Made by a program: the position numbers and the translations under genes. The notes under the pieces were generated by a model. The model was not told the DNA's origin. It did no database searches and was given only the letters and a program-made list of their open reading frames with translations. This document shows positions 1 to 9,095 of a stretch of 64,000 bases of DNA, one piece after another. Position 1 is the stretch's first letter; each line of letters starts with the position of its first letter. The DNA is from Chitinophaga eiseniae. Its GTDB lineage: Bacteria > Bacteroidota > Bacteroidia > Chitinophagales > Chitinophagaceae. The DNA lies in NCBI RefSeq assembly GCF_012641265.1, contig NZ_JABAHZ010000006.1, forward strand, positions 1 through 64,000, read 5' to 3'.

Positions 1-90
1 TTATACAACAATCCAACAATTAATACTGCATCAAAAATTGCATTTTGGAATAAATTATCTCATAATGAGCTTAGTTGTGCCTAAAAACTA

Positions 91-128
91 AAAGAGCGCC
101 TCAATTATTTTTGAGACGCCCTCTTTTT
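91..128 (-). terminator. Intrinsic terminator after the first TonB receptor
   Basis: On the minus strand a GC-rich stem (arms about 92-104 and 111-127, with a two-base bulge) closes a short A/T loop and is followed by a T-rich run. It lies 12 bases past the stop codon of the TonB receptor. The rest of 1-139 is AT-rich and holds no gene that I can see. Confidence 0.75.
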
Positions 129-139
129 ATCCAGATTTT

Positions 140-3100
140 TCAGAACGAATACTTCATACCAAACTGCACCTGGAAATAGGAAGCAGTTTTCTGACGGGTA
201 CCTGCATTGGTATTTACCTTATAGGTAAATGAATTGGTAGCCTGGTCAAAACCTGTTACAGTATACAGGTTGGTGTTAATAATCTGCGTATAGCCGCCCC
301 ATTTATAGTTCAACAGGTTCAGCACATTGAAGATATCTCCGCGGAAAGATAATTTATGTGTTTTATACAGCTTCACATCTTTCATCACGCTTAAGTTCCA
401 TTGTGCGCGCCAAGGCTGTACACCACCGTTGTAAGGCGCAAATTTCCCAAAGTTGCTGGTCAGGAATTTGCGATACTCAGGGCTGGTTTTATCCAGTAAG
501 GTTTGCATATCAGTGCGTATGTTGGCAGGAGTTTTAGCATCGTTCGGATCAAAAATATATGCCAGGTTAGTACCATCATTGCTCTCACCGATCACATCTT
601 TATTCACATACACGGAGTAGCGGGCGTTCTGATAGGCCTGGAAGGAAGAGCTCACGCTAAAGCCCCAGAAACTTGGACTGAGTAACAGCGCTACTATTTT
701 ATGAGGCTGGTCGCCATCGCTGTACCAGTTCTTGCCATAGCTGCTATAATCCGAATAGTTAGGGCCTACTGCGAAGTTGGCGTTACGTGGATCACCGTTG
801 TCGTATGGAGGTGTACCAGTGGCTTTACCCCTTGCATAGGATAAGCTGAAATAACCATCTTTACGCAATTGCACGGCCGCTTCGATCATTGCGCCCAGGT
901 ATTTGGAGGCCCAGTTGGTGTTGGTAAAATACCTTACCTGGTTAAAGTTGGACGATATCCTGGAGTTAGCCAGTACCGGCAGATAGCTGGTAGAAGTGCT
1001 GTTGTTCAGCGTGCTGGCAGGCACATATACCGCTCGTCCCTCGTTGGTAGTAAATTCCGGGTTGCGCTTCAGGTTCAGGTCGTACAGGTAAAAGTTATTC
1101 CAGGTAGTATTGTAATAGAGATTGGCGCCCATGCGGAACCAGCTATTGAAGTAGTGATAGTAGCTCAGGTTTGTTTTAAACGTGAGCGGTATTTTCAGGT
1201 GTTTGTCCAATACCAGCACTGTAGCGGGTTGCGTGGTAGGCAAAGAATGGTAGTAGTCTACTCCCGGCACCTTGCTGAAATCTTTCTGGTAAGCCTGCCA
1301 GTCGGGTACCGGTACATTGCTGCGGATATCTACCTGGCGGAAGTCTACACCATTATCGATATGTGCAAAAGTCAACGGTTGGGTGGTGAGTTCAGAGGCA
1401 AATAAACCAGCGCCCCATTTCACCACATCTTGTCCATTGTTGTTTACGTCCCAGATGAGGTTTACGCGGGGTTGTATATTTTTGGCGTCAAAAGGCACTA
1501 CGTCTGTTCTTACGCCCAGGTCTTTATACAGCAGTTCATTGAAGGTTGGTTTACCGGCAATGATGTTACCATCCCAACGCAGACCCACCGTTAAATTAAG
1601 GTTGGGCCGCAGGTTGGTTTCCATTTGTGCAAATACACCCAGCTGAATCAATGGTACATTCACCGCGGGGTTGTTACCATTCAGTGGTATCTTCCGGTTA
1701 AAGCGATAAGGGTTGTTATTATCCATATCGTCGATGCTGGCGTAGTAGAACTGTCCCTGTTGATCGTGGGAAAGGCGGTCGCCGATGAAGTTGATGTTAT
1801 TATCGGTACCGAACAGGAAGTTAAGGTTGCCTTTCTTATAATGGAAATAGTCTAACAGTTGTACCACGTTGGAGGCATCGGTTTCCGGTACCCAGTTCTG
1901 GTTACCGAAGGCCACGGTGGTAGTACCCGTGGTGCCATCACTGAACGTAGAGGTAACGTTTACAAAGCCCTCCGGTACGCGGTTGTACAGGAAATGGAGG
2001 AATTTCCGGTAGGTGCTGTAGTTTACTTTCAGTTCATTGTATGATTTTTCGGAGAACTCAGTGCGGAGGCCCAGCATTACGCCATGATCTTCTTCCACGC
2101 CGGTATATTCTGTAGACAGTACCCCGTTTGACTTCAGTTTATTAGGATCGGTGAAGTGGAGATAGTTATACTTCAGGGTGAGTAGGTTGCGGCGATTGAT
2201 GTTCCAGTCGATTTTCGCAAAGGCATTTTTGGTAGACTGGGTGATATTAATCGCGCCATACTCAGGTCCTACTGGGAATCCGAATTTCTTTTCCATGATA
2301 GACACGATCCTGTCGAGGTTGGCCTTGGTGATGTTCAGGTTCTTTTCTGCCTGTGCCTGGGTGGGCGCAGAAAAGCCGAAGTCGTAAGCCCGGAATGGGA
2401 TCGTATTCTGGTATTGATCGTAAGATACGAGGAAGTGTAATTTGTCTTTAATGATGGGGCCACTGAATAGGGCGCCACCCTGGAAGATCTCATATTTAGT
2501 AGTGAGACGGTTGCCATTCACATCTTTTTTGGCAGCGAGGTCGTTGGCGCCATAGTAGCTCCAGACAGAACCTGAAAACTGGTTGGTTCCTGATTTAGTA
2601 ATGGCTTTTACCACACCGCCGGAACCGCGGCCATTGGCCACATCATAGGAGTTGGTAGATACTTCAAACTCGCGGATCGTTTCAGAGGAGATAGAAAATG
2701 CAGCATCCGTAACGCCACCGAAAGTAGCGCGACGATTGCTCACACCGTCCAGCATATAGCCTGTACCACCAGCTTTGGCGCCTGCCAGGGAGGTACCGTT
2801 AGACAAAGGAGATAAGGTCATCAGATCGGTATAGTTGCGGGAGGCGAGCGGAATTTTCTGCATCACTTTACCGGTGATGGCGGTTCCGGTACCGAGGCGG
2901 TCCACACTATTATTAAAGCTGTTGGATTTCACCGACACTTCCTGCAGGGTTTTAGCGTTGCGGCTGAGCACAATGCTGTGTAATACCAGGCGGTCGCCCA
3001 GGTTAAGCACATTGCTTTTCAGCAGCGTCGTTTGCAGCCCCAGGAAGGAAACGGTGATATCATAAGTACCTACGGGTAAGTCTCTGAAAGAGAAGTAGCC

Positions 3101-3307
3101 TTTCCGGTCGGATGCCGTTGCGGTCATAAAGCCGGTACCGGTATTTCTCACTTGTATGTTGGCCCCCTCGATAGCCGTTTTAGCATCGTCGTATACAAAC
3201 CCGGTAATACCGGATCCGGTCGACTGGCCCATGGCCTGCACGGCGGATAAAAAAATGGACAGCAGGAGTAGTGTAGTGTAATTGAATAAGTGTGCATACT
3301 TCTTCAT
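140..3307 (-). CDS. Oar-like TonB-dependent outer-membrane receptor
   Basis: 1055 residues. A signal peptide (about 1-28) is followed by a carboxypeptidase-regulatory-like beta-sandwich (about 30-115), a plug domain (about 125-245) and a 22-strand-type barrel ending in the aromatic triplet YSF expected of an outer-membrane beta-barrel. The family imports large or scarce substrates across the outer membrane using TonB energy. Size, the short plug and the absence of a SusD gene next door place it with the Oar/CarboxypepD-type receptors rather than SusC. It stands alone: a terminator follows it and a divergent promoter region precedes it. The substrate cannot be told from sequence. The ATG start is supported by the signal peptide and by a TAnnTTTG box 24 bases upstream. 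Confidence 0.93.
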   Translation of the reverse strand: MKKYAHLFNYTTLLLLSIFLSAVQAMGQSTGSGITGFVYDDAKTAIEGANIQVRNTGTGFMTATASDRKGYFSFRDLPVGTYDITVSFLGLQTTLLKSNVLNLGDRLVLHSIVLSRNAKTLQEVSVKSNSFNNSVDRLGTGTAITGKVMQKIPLASRNYTDLMTLSPLSNGTSLAGAKAGGTGYMLDGVSNRRATFGGVTDAAFSISSETIREFEVSTNSYDVANGRGSGGVVKAITKSGTNQFSGSVWSYYGANDLAAKKDVNGNRLTTKYEIFQGGALFSGPIIKDKLHFLVSYDQYQNTIPFRAYDFGFSAPTQAQAEKNLNITKANLDRIVSIMEKKFGFPVGPEYGAINITQSTKNAFAKIDWNINRRNLLTLKYNYLHFTDPNKLKSNGVLSTEYTGVEEDHGVMLGLRTEFSEKSYNELKVNYSTYRKFLHFLYNRVPEGFVNVTSTFSDGTTGTTTVAFGNQNWVPETDASNVVQLLDYFHYKKGNLNFLFGTDNNINFIGDRLSHDQQGQFYYASIDDMDNNNPYRFNRKIPLNGNNPAVNVPLIQLGVFAQMETNLRPNLNLTVGLRWDGNIIAGKPTFNELLYKDLGVRTDVVPFDAKNIQPRVNLIWDVNNNGQDVVKWGAGLFASELTTQPLTFAHIDNGVDFRQVDIRSNVPVPDWQAYQKDFSKVPGVDYYHSLPTTQPATVLVLDKHLKIPLTFKTNLSYYHYFNSWFRMGANLYYNTTWNNFYLYDLNLKRNPEFTTNEGRAVYVPASTLNNSTSTSYLPVLANSRISSNFNQVRYFTNTNWASKYLGAMIEAAVQLRKDGYFSLSYARGKATGTPPYDNGDPRNANFAVGPNYSDYSSYGKNWYSDGDQPHKIVALLLSPSFWGFSVSSSFQAYQNARYSVYVNKDVIGESNDGTNLAYIFDPNDAKTPANIRTDMQTLLDKTSPEYRKFLTSNFGKFAPYNGGVQPWRAQWNLSVMKDVKLYKTHKLSFRGDIFNVLNLLNYKWGGYTQIINTNLYTVTGFDQATNSFTYKVNTNAGTRQKTASYFQVQFGMKYSF

Positions 3308-3636
3308 AAAGAATGGTAGTTTTACGGGTGCAAAAATAGATGGATAGATAAAGGTTGTTCCTGGTTCATGAAAAGTTCACAAATTGATAAAACTGGGCTA
3401 AGTGAGTACTACTGGCTGATAAGGGGTGATTTCACGATATCTTTCCTTCGAGGGGGGAAAAATTATCCATAATAGGGTGTTTTAAGGGTGACCTAAAGAC
3501 TGATTCATATATTTTTCTTACTTTTCCGGTAAACGGGGAATATCAACCATTAGTCGTCATGCAGCCAAAACAAATACAAGAGCGCAACTTTTGCTGAAAT
3601 TACCTCAAATTTGCAACCTTTACCAGCACAACAACA
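3308..3636. other. Divergent promoter region, no gene
   Basis: 329 bases between the TonB receptor and the amino acid permease. No open frame with gene-like features is visible. The region must hold promoters for both directions; a minus-strand TAnnTTTG box is annotated separately. On the plus strand CAAATTTG at 3606-3613, 23 bases before the permease start, is one mismatch from the same box. Confidence 0.6.
3331..3338 (-). promoter_or_regulatory. Putative -7 box of the TonB receptor gene
   Basis: TATTTTTG on the minus strand is an exact match to the Bacteroidetes -7 consensus TAnnTTTG, and it would give a leader of roughly 17 bases before the ATG at 3307. I find no clear -33 TTG at the usual spacing, so this rests on one box. 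Confidence 0.4.
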
Positions 3637-5082
3637 TTGGAACCAACAACCGAGAAAAAAACAGAACAGGGGCTTAAAAGAGGCCTGGAAAACAGACATA
3701 TTCAGCTGATTGCCCTGGGCGGTGCCATAGGTACCGGTTTATTCCTGGGGATAGGCCCGGCCGCAGTACTGGCAGGACCTTCCGTTATCCTGGGCTATGC
3801 CCTGGCAGGGATCATCGCTTTCTTTATTATGCGCCAGCTGGGAGAGATGGTCGTAGAAGAACCGGTTTCCGGAAGTTTTAGTCATTTTGCTTATAAATAT
3901 TGGGGCACCTTCGCAGGCTTTGCCTCCGGGTGGAATTACTGGATGCTCTATATCCTGGTAAGCATGTCGGAGTTAACTGCCATTGGTGTGTATGTACATT
4001 TCTGGTGGCCGGAAATTCCCTTATGGACTTCCAGCCTGTTCTTTTTTGTGGCCATCAATGCCCTCAACCTGAGTTCTGTAAAGGTATACGGAGAAGCAGA
4101 GTTTTGGTTTTCCATTGTAAAGGTAGTAGCTATCATCGCCATGATTGGTTTCGGTACTTACCTGCTGATCAGCGGCAGCGGAGGTTCCCAGGCCAGTATC
4201 AATAACCTCTGGAACGATGGCGGCTTTTTCCCAAAAGGGTTGCTGGAGTCTGACGGGAAAGGCGGTTTCCAGGGATTGTTTGCAGCCATTACGCTGATCA
4301 TGTTCTCTTTCGGGGGATTGGAATTAATTGGTATTACCGCTGCCGAAGCCGACAAACCTGAAAAGACTATTCCCAAAGCTACCAACCAGGTTATTTACCG
4401 TATCCTGATTTTTTATGTGGGCGCCCTGGTTATTTTATTTGCATTATCGCCCTGGAAAAATATTACCACTAAAAGTAGCCCGTTCGTGATGGTGTTTGAA
4501 AGCCTGAAAGGCTTCCAGTTCCAGCTCTTCGGGCATACAATCTACTTCACCAGCCTGATTGCCAATGTACTGAACCTGATTGTATTAACAGCGGCATTGT
4601 CGGTATACAACAGCTGTGTATATAGTAATAGCAGGATGTTATATGGACTGTCAAAGCAAGGCAACGCGCCGGCTTTTCTCTCTAAACTAAATAGGAACCA
4701 TGTACCGGTGGTGGCTATCATTGTATCGGGACTTTTTGTCGCCATCTGTATCGTGATCAATAAGCTCATTCCCGACCAGGCGCTGGAAGTGTTGATGTCG
4801 CTGGTAGTATCATCGCTGATGATCAACTGGCTGATGATTAGTGTAGTACACCTGAAATTCAAACAGCGGAAGAAAGTGGAGCAGGTTCGTACGAAATTCC
4901 CTTCTTTTATCTATCCCCTGTCTAACTACATCTGCTTGTTGTTCCTGGTAGGTATTTTATGCCTGATGTGGCTTACTGGTATGAAACTGCCGGTAGAGCT
5001 GATTCCTGGCTGGCTGCTGTTTTTATATGGCTGCTACTGGCTGGTAAAAAAACAGGCACAAAAGAAGGCAATGGCCAATTAA
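3637..5082 (+). CDS. aroP: AroP-type aromatic amino acid permease, TTG start
   Basis: 481 residues, an APC-superfamily permease of the amino acid transporter (AAT) family with 12 predicted membrane segments. The N-terminal segments carry IALGGAIGTGLFLG and the stretch RQLGEMVVEEPVSGSFSHFA. Later come SFGGLELIGITAAEAD and VLTAALSVYNSCVYSNSRML, all strongly reminiscent of enterobacterial AroP/PheP. Members import Phe, Tyr and Trp with protons across the inner membrane. The only plausible start is TTG at 3637: the frame has a stop at 3595 and no ATG between them, and the next Met (about residue 63) lies inside the membrane domain. The gene stands alone, followed by a nested inverted repeat. Exact specificity (Phe only or all three aromatics) is inferred. 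Confidence 0.9.
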   Translation: MEPTTEKKTEQGLKRGLENRHIQLIALGGAIGTGLFLGIGPAAVLAGPSVILGYALAGIIAFFIMRQLGEMVVEEPVSGSFSHFAYKYWGTFAGFASGWNYWMLYILVSMSELTAIGVYVHFWWPEIPLWTSSLFFFVAINALNLSSVKVYGEAEFWFSIVKVVAIIAMIGFGTYLLISGSGGSQASINNLWNDGGFFPKGLLESDGKGGFQGLFAAITLIMFSFGGLELIGITAAEADKPEKTIPKATNQVIYRILIFYVGALVILFALSPWKNITTKSSPFVMVFESLKGFQFQLFGHTIYFTSLIANVLNLIVLTAALSVYNSCVYSNSRMLYGLSKQGNAPAFLSKLNRNHVPVVAIIVSGLFVAICIVINKLIPDQALEVLMSLVVSSLMINWLMISVVHLKFKQRKKVEQVRTKFPSFIYPLSNYICLLFLVGILCLMWLTGMKLPVELIPGWLLFLYGCYWLVKKQAQKKAMAN

Positions 5083-5090
5083 ATATAGCG

Positions 5091-5145
5091 CCGGTGAGTG
5101 ACGACCGGTGAAAATTTTCACCGTCAAAAACATTTCACTCACCGG
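5091..5145 (+). terminator. Nested inverted repeat after the permease gene
   Basis: Outer arms CCGGTGAGTGA (5091-5101) and TCACTCACCGG (5135-5145) enclose the perfect palindrome CGGTGAAAATTTTCACCG (5106-5123). There is no clean T-run after the outer stem, so it may be a terminator without a U-tract or a protein-binding site. It lies 9 bases after the permease stop and before the promoter of the next gene. Confidence 0.5.
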
Positions 5146-5170
5146 TGATCCCTGTTGCCTTACCTAACGG

Positions 5171-5204
5171 TTGTTGATCAGGGAATGCCGTACGGCTAGT
5201 TTTG
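5171..5204 (+). promoter_or_regulatory. Bacteroidetes-type promoter of the FAD monooxygenase gene
   Basis: TTGTTG at 5171-5176 and TAGTTTTG at 5197-5204 match the -33 (TTG) and -7 (TAnnTTTG) elements with a 20-base spacer, the usual distance. A transcript would start near 5210, just ahead of the ATG at 5225. This is the best-matched promoter I found in the window. Confidence 0.65.
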
Positions 5205-5224
5205 CTGTACAAAATTCCATTACA

Positions 5225-6442
5225 ATGACCAGCAATCATCCTCCTCACGTACTTATCATTGGCGGCGGTATCGGCGGACTTAGCCTTGCGCTGTTCCTCC
5301 ACAAAGCCGGTATTGGCAGCACCGTTTATGAAGCTTATCCACCCCGGGAAGCGGCGGGCGGCGGTTTAAACATTGCGCCCAACGGCATGAATATACTCGC
5401 GGCGCTGGGACTGGCTAATGATATTATTTCCCGCGGCGCTGTTACTATGCAGCATTGTTTTCGCGATGAACATGGAAAAATTTTAGCCTCCATTCCTTAT
5501 GGTAATATCACTAAATATGGACAGCCTGGCGTGAGTATGTCCAGGGCTGATCTCCACGATGTGCTGGCACAGGCCGCCAAAGCTGCCGGCATTTCCATAC
5601 AATACAATAAGCGGCTTACCGACATAGACCAATATCCTACCGGTGTAAAAGCCCGCTTTGAAGATGGCAGCAGCGACAGCGGCGATATATTGATTGGCGC
5701 AGATGGCATCCGGTCCCGTACCCGCAGCATTATTTTACCCGATGGCCCACAACCGGCATTTGTAAACGTAGTAGGCGTAGGCGGCTTTGCCAAGATCAGT
5801 AACCTGCCCGAAATCACCAGCCGGGAACTACGCAGTCTCAATTTTACCTTTGGCGCCAAAGGGTTCTTTGGCTATTGCGCAACGGACAACGAATATGCCA
5901 TGTGGTGGTCTAACCTCTATGCTACCGAACCAATGAGCGAGCAAGCCCTGAGGCAGTTGTCGCCGGATAGTGTAAAAGCCGAAATGCTGGCCATCTACAA
6001 AGACTTTCACGCGCCCATCTCTACACTTATTGAACATACGGAAAGACCTATCAAGCAAAATATCAGCGATATACAATCGTTGCCCACCTGGCATAAAGAC
6101 CGGGTGTTGCTGATTGGCGATGCGGCCCATGCAGTAAGTCCCAACTCCGGCCAGGGTGCGTCCATGGCCCTGGAAGATAGCATGTACCTGGCTAAATTAC
6201 TACGCGATGGCAACGGCGACTATGAGCAGGTATTTACCCAATTTGAACAAGACCGCAAACCCCGTGTAGAAAAAATTGTGGCAGAAGGAAGAAGACGCGG
6301 CGCCGGTAAACAAGCAGTAAGTCCATTCCAGGCAAAAATCCGCAACTTCATGATGAGCATTTTCCTTCGCCTGTTTGGCATCAAAGGCCAGGATTGGGTA
6401 TACCAGTATCGCATTGACTGGGAAACCAGGCAACGTGCCTAA
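5225..6442 (+). CDS. FAD-dependent monooxygenase (PHBH fold)
   Basis: 405 residues from the ATG at 5225. An upstream in-frame TTG at 5171 is part of the promoter, so it is not used. The Rossmann motif GGGIGG lies at residues 13-18. The NAD(P)H/FAD motif ADGIRSRTR is central, and the second FAD motif LIGDAAHAVSPNSGQG has its Gly-Asp at about 298-299. This is the class A flavin monooxygenase layout: a single-chain cytoplasmic enzyme that hydroxylates an aromatic or polyketide-like substrate with O2 and NAD(P)H. Relatives include salicylate and 6-hydroxynicotinate hydroxylases and the tetracycline-destroying TetX group. Nothing visible fixes the substrate. It converges with the CDF transporter gene, 14 bases away. 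Confidence 0.9.
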   Translation: MTSNHPPHVLIIGGGIGGLSLALFLHKAGIGSTVYEAYPPREAAGGGLNIAPNGMNILAALGLANDIISRGAVTMQHCFRDEHGKILASIPYGNITKYGQPGVSMSRADLHDVLAQAAKAAGISIQYNKRLTDIDQYPTGVKARFEDGSSDSGDILIGADGIRSRTRSIILPDGPQPAFVNVVGVGGFAKISNLPEITSRELRSLNFTFGAKGFFGYCATDNEYAMWWSNLYATEPMSEQALRQLSPDSVKAEMLAIYKDFHAPISTLIEHTERPIKQNISDIQSLPTWHKDRVLLIGDAAHAVSPNSGQGASMALEDSMYLAKLLRDGNGDYEQVFTQFEQDRKPRVEKIVAEGRRRGAGKQAVSPFQAKIRNFMMSIFLRLFGIKGQDWVYQYRIDWETRQRA

Positions 6443-6456
6443 TGCAGCGTAGCAGT

Positions 6457-7872
6457 TTATTTCTCTGGCTCAGGGTCAATATGCACCCTGATAATATCGG
6501 GTACTTTCAGTTTCAGTGCCCGTTCCAGGTCATACATAATCGTATGGGTACTGGCGAGGGAAGTATCTCCCGGCAGGGTCATAATCAGCGTCACCACCAG
6601 GCCTTCGTCTGTAAGCAGTACTTCGTCGATATCCACATGTTGATATTCTGTGAGATCGGCCAGGGCCAGTCTTACCTTTTCCAGGGAAGGAATATGACGG
6701 ATGGAAGAGCGGGGCATTTCATTCCTGGGTTCAATATGTACCGCCACTTTCACCGGCAGGGCAAACTCCTGCTGCAGCGCTGTTTCCAACAATTCAGATT
6801 TGGTATGGGCTTCTTGTAGCGTAAGGTTATCCAGCACTTCCAGGTCCAGTTCTATCCGCATTTCATTGGCCACGAGGTAGAGGTTCAGGTTATGAATACG
6901 CAGGTCGAGTCGGGCCGCCACCGAGCGAACGGTAATACTATAGGGCTCATCGGTAGTATGAATGGGTTCTGCGTGTACAATAATTTCGGCAGCGCCATCC
7001 AGGTCTTCGCGGATAGCCTGTTCGATAGTTTCTGTAAGTTCATGCGCTTTTTCAAAGGTGAGGCTTCTCAGGGTGCCTACGGTGGCCTCTACATACGCTT
7101 TATTGCCCACGAAGCGGGTTTTGATGGTGACCGCTCCCGGTACTACGCCTGGTATTTTTTCCACCGTTTCCTGCAGGCGGGGCATCAGGTCTTCCGGTAT
7201 GTCGTCCATCAGCGATTTGATGGCTTCTGCGCCGATATGCCATACCGATTTAAAGGCAATGGCTACCACGCCCAACGCGGCAAACGCGTCGGCACGTTCC
7301 ACCAGCCAAACGGGCAGTGGCAGGTATTTCGCCATATAGATAAACAGTAGGCCCAGCAATACAGCCGCAGATCCCAGCATGTCGTTACTAAAGTGTTCTG
7401 CATCTGAAGCCAGGGCCTGGCTTTGATAGTGTTTAGCCGCCCGTTTCAATGTTTGTACCCGCATGAAGTCGACTACGATACTGACAATGATGATGGAAAA
7501 CGACCAGATCGTTACTTTCGGTGCACCCGGCTCCCAGATAATTTTCACGATGGCATGATAACCGATGATGATAGCCGTAGCGCCCAACAGCGTCATACCT
7601 GCCAGGGCGCCCAGCGATTCTGCCCTTTCATGCCCGTAGGGATGGTTGGCATCCGGAGGTTTGGCCGCCACCCGAACGGCCACAAAGGTGACTAAGGTAG
7701 ATAACAAATCCAGCAACGAGTGTACTCCTTCTGCTATCAATCCCAAACTACCGGTAAGTATGCCCACCACAAACTTGAGCGCCGCCAAACCGCCGCTGGC
7801 TATGATAGAAATAGTAGTGATTTTACTTTTGCTTTGAACAGGATTCTCTCGTGATACTACCTCATTAACCAT
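6457..7872 (-). CDS. CDF-family metal efflux transporter with three C-terminal domains
   Basis: 471 residues against roughly 300 for a usual cation diffusion facilitator. The membrane domain (about 18-222) has six segments, with metal ligands H51xxxD55 in segment 2 and H160xxxD164 in segment 5, the pattern of zinc/cobalt/iron exporters. Three ferredoxin-like cytoplasmic domains follow (about 228-303, 315-382 and 395-467). Each ends in a matching strand: IIVHAEP, VAVHIEP and IRVHIDP. The protein exports divalent metal from cytoplasm to periplasm in exchange for protons. It is the last gene of the efflux operon, 61 bases after the adaptor gene, so it likely feeds metal to the periplasmic side of the RND pump. 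Confidence 0.92.
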   Translation of the reverse strand: MVNEVVSRENPVQSKSKITTISIIASGGLAALKFVVGILTGSLGLIAEGVHSLLDLLSTLVTFVAVRVAAKPPDANHPYGHERAESLGALAGMTLLGATAIIIGYHAIVKIIWEPGAPKVTIWSFSIIIVSIVVDFMRVQTLKRAAKHYQSQALASDAEHFSNDMLGSAAVLLGLLFIYMAKYLPLPVWLVERADAFAALGVVAIAFKSVWHIGAEAIKSLMDDIPEDLMPRLQETVEKIPGVVPGAVTIKTRFVGNKAYVEATVGTLRSLTFEKAHELTETIEQAIREDLDGAAEIIVHAEPIHTTDEPYSITVRSVAARLDLRIHNLNLYLVANEMRIELDLEVLDNLTLQEAHTKSELLETALQQEFALPVKVAVHIEPRNEMPRSSIRHIPSLEKVRLALADLTEYQHVDIDEVLLTDEGLVVTLIMTLPGDTSLASTHTIMYDLERALKLKVPDIIRVHIDPEPEK

Positions 7873-7933
7873 ATGAGTGATTTAAATGACAAATGTCTGT
7901 ATTTTATATTCAGGAACAAAAACACGATATTCC

Positions 7934-9076
7934 CTATTCTTCTTCGCTATTCTTCATCTTCATCAACAACGTATAAGCGTTGCGGGTAACAATTTTCTTA
8001 TCTGCCATCACCGTCTTAATTTCCGTATAGCCGTCATTGCTGGTACCGGTTTCTACAGGTATCATCGTAAATTTGCCAGCCCCGGTTGCCACAAAAACAT
8101 ATGTTTTGTTCTTCCACTTCACCACGGCATCGTTGGGCAAAGCGCTTACAGATGCGTTGTTCAGTGCTATCTCTGCATTCATAAACATGCCCGGCAGTAA
8201 ACGCTTATCATACTTCTCAAAGTGACAATGTACCTCTCCTGCCCTGTTTTCATTAATATTGCGGGTGATCAGATGGATGGTGGCCGCATATTTCTCCCCG
8301 TTATCGTTGGCATAGCAAACCACTTTCTGTCCCGGCGCCAGGCTGGCAAGGTCCTTCTCAAATACGGTCAGGCTGAGGTGCAGGTCTGCCGGATTAATCA
8401 GCTCAAACAACACATCGGTAGGACCTACATATTTCCCCGGGTTGGCATTCACCCTGGATACATACCCGCTGATAGGCGCATAAATGGCCACACTCCGGGT
8501 GATATTACCATCTGTTAACTTATCCGGATGAATATTGATCAGTTGTAGCTTTTCTCTCAAAGCGCTCAGCAACACTTTCTGTGCTTCGTATTCACTTCTT
8601 ACCTGCTGAAATACCTTATCGCTATTGGCTTTGGACTCATTCAGCTCTTTCTGCCGGATGAAGTCGGCCTCCAGGTAACGTAATTTACTTTTAGCGACGA
8701 GGTAATCCTGTTGCAGCTGTATATATTGCGGGTCTTCCAATACAGCCATCACCTGTCCTTTGCCTACCTGCATTCCCGGAAGCAGCTGCATGCTTTTCAG
8801 GTAACCTCCCATGGGCATACTCACGGATACAATATTTTGCGGAGGTACATCTACTACACCATTTACCTTCAGCACGGTGTACATGTCGCGGGTAGCAACG
8901 GGCTGGATTTCCAGGCCGGCCGCTTTCAGCTGCTCCGGTGTAAGTTGTACCTCGTTACTTTCGGCAGTTACCGTGGTGGCAGCCTTGTTGCCGGCCGTTT
9001 GTTCCGGTGCTTTCTTTTCCTTGCAGGACAATAATATTATCCCAAAAATATATACTAATAACGTTATTTTTTTCAT
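7934..9076 (-). CDS. RND efflux periplasmic adaptor lipoprotein (CusB/CzcB type)
   Basis: 380 residues. The signal peptide ends in the lipobox LLSC (Cys18), so the adaptor is a lipoprotein in the periplasm. A barrel-sandwich half (about 70-110, GGYLKSMQLLPGMQVGKGQV) leads into a helical hairpin (about 115-180). The second half-lipoyl segment (IYAPISGYVSRVNANPGKYV), a beta-barrel and a membrane-proximal domain ending near 375 follow. Membrane fusion proteins of this class bridge the inner-membrane RND pump and the outer-membrane channel. The gene starts 19 bases after the fused pump-channel gene and is clearly co-transcribed with it. Metal specificity (Cu/Ag, or Zn/Co/Cd) is not decided by visible motifs. 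Confidence 0.93.
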   Translation of the reverse strand: MKKITLLVYIFGIILLSCKEKKAPEQTAGNKAATTVTAESNEVQLTPEQLKAAGLEIQPVATRDMYTVLKVNGVVDVPPQNIVSVSMPMGGYLKSMQLLPGMQVGKGQVMAVLEDPQYIQLQQDYLVAKSKLRYLEADFIRQKELNESKANSDKVFQQVRSEYEAQKVLLSALREKLQLINIHPDKLTDGNITRSVAIYAPISGYVSRVNANPGKYVGPTDVLFELINPADLHLSLTVFEKDLASLAPGQKVVCYANDNGEKYAATIHLITRNINENRAGEVHCHFEKYDKRLLPGMFMNAEIALNNASVSALPNDAVVKWKNKTYVFVATGAGKFTMIPVETGTSNDGYTEIKTVMADKKIVTRNAYTLLMKMKNSEEE

Positions 9077-9095
9077 GACTCCGGATTAAAAAATT

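Noticed and set aside
3606-3613. CAAATTTG as the AroP promoter
   Set aside because: One mismatch to TAnnTTTG and a TTTG only 12 bases upstream, too close for the -33 element; not strong enough for a feature.
5171-5224. TTG at 5171 as the start of the FAD monooxygenase
   Set aside because: It lies in the -33/-7 promoter and would add 18 residues before the normal Rossmann start; the ATG at 5225 fits better.
5225-6442. Naming the FAD monooxygenase a tetracycline-inactivating TetX
   Set aside because: Motifs are shared by the whole class A monooxygenase family; no TetX-specific feature is visible.
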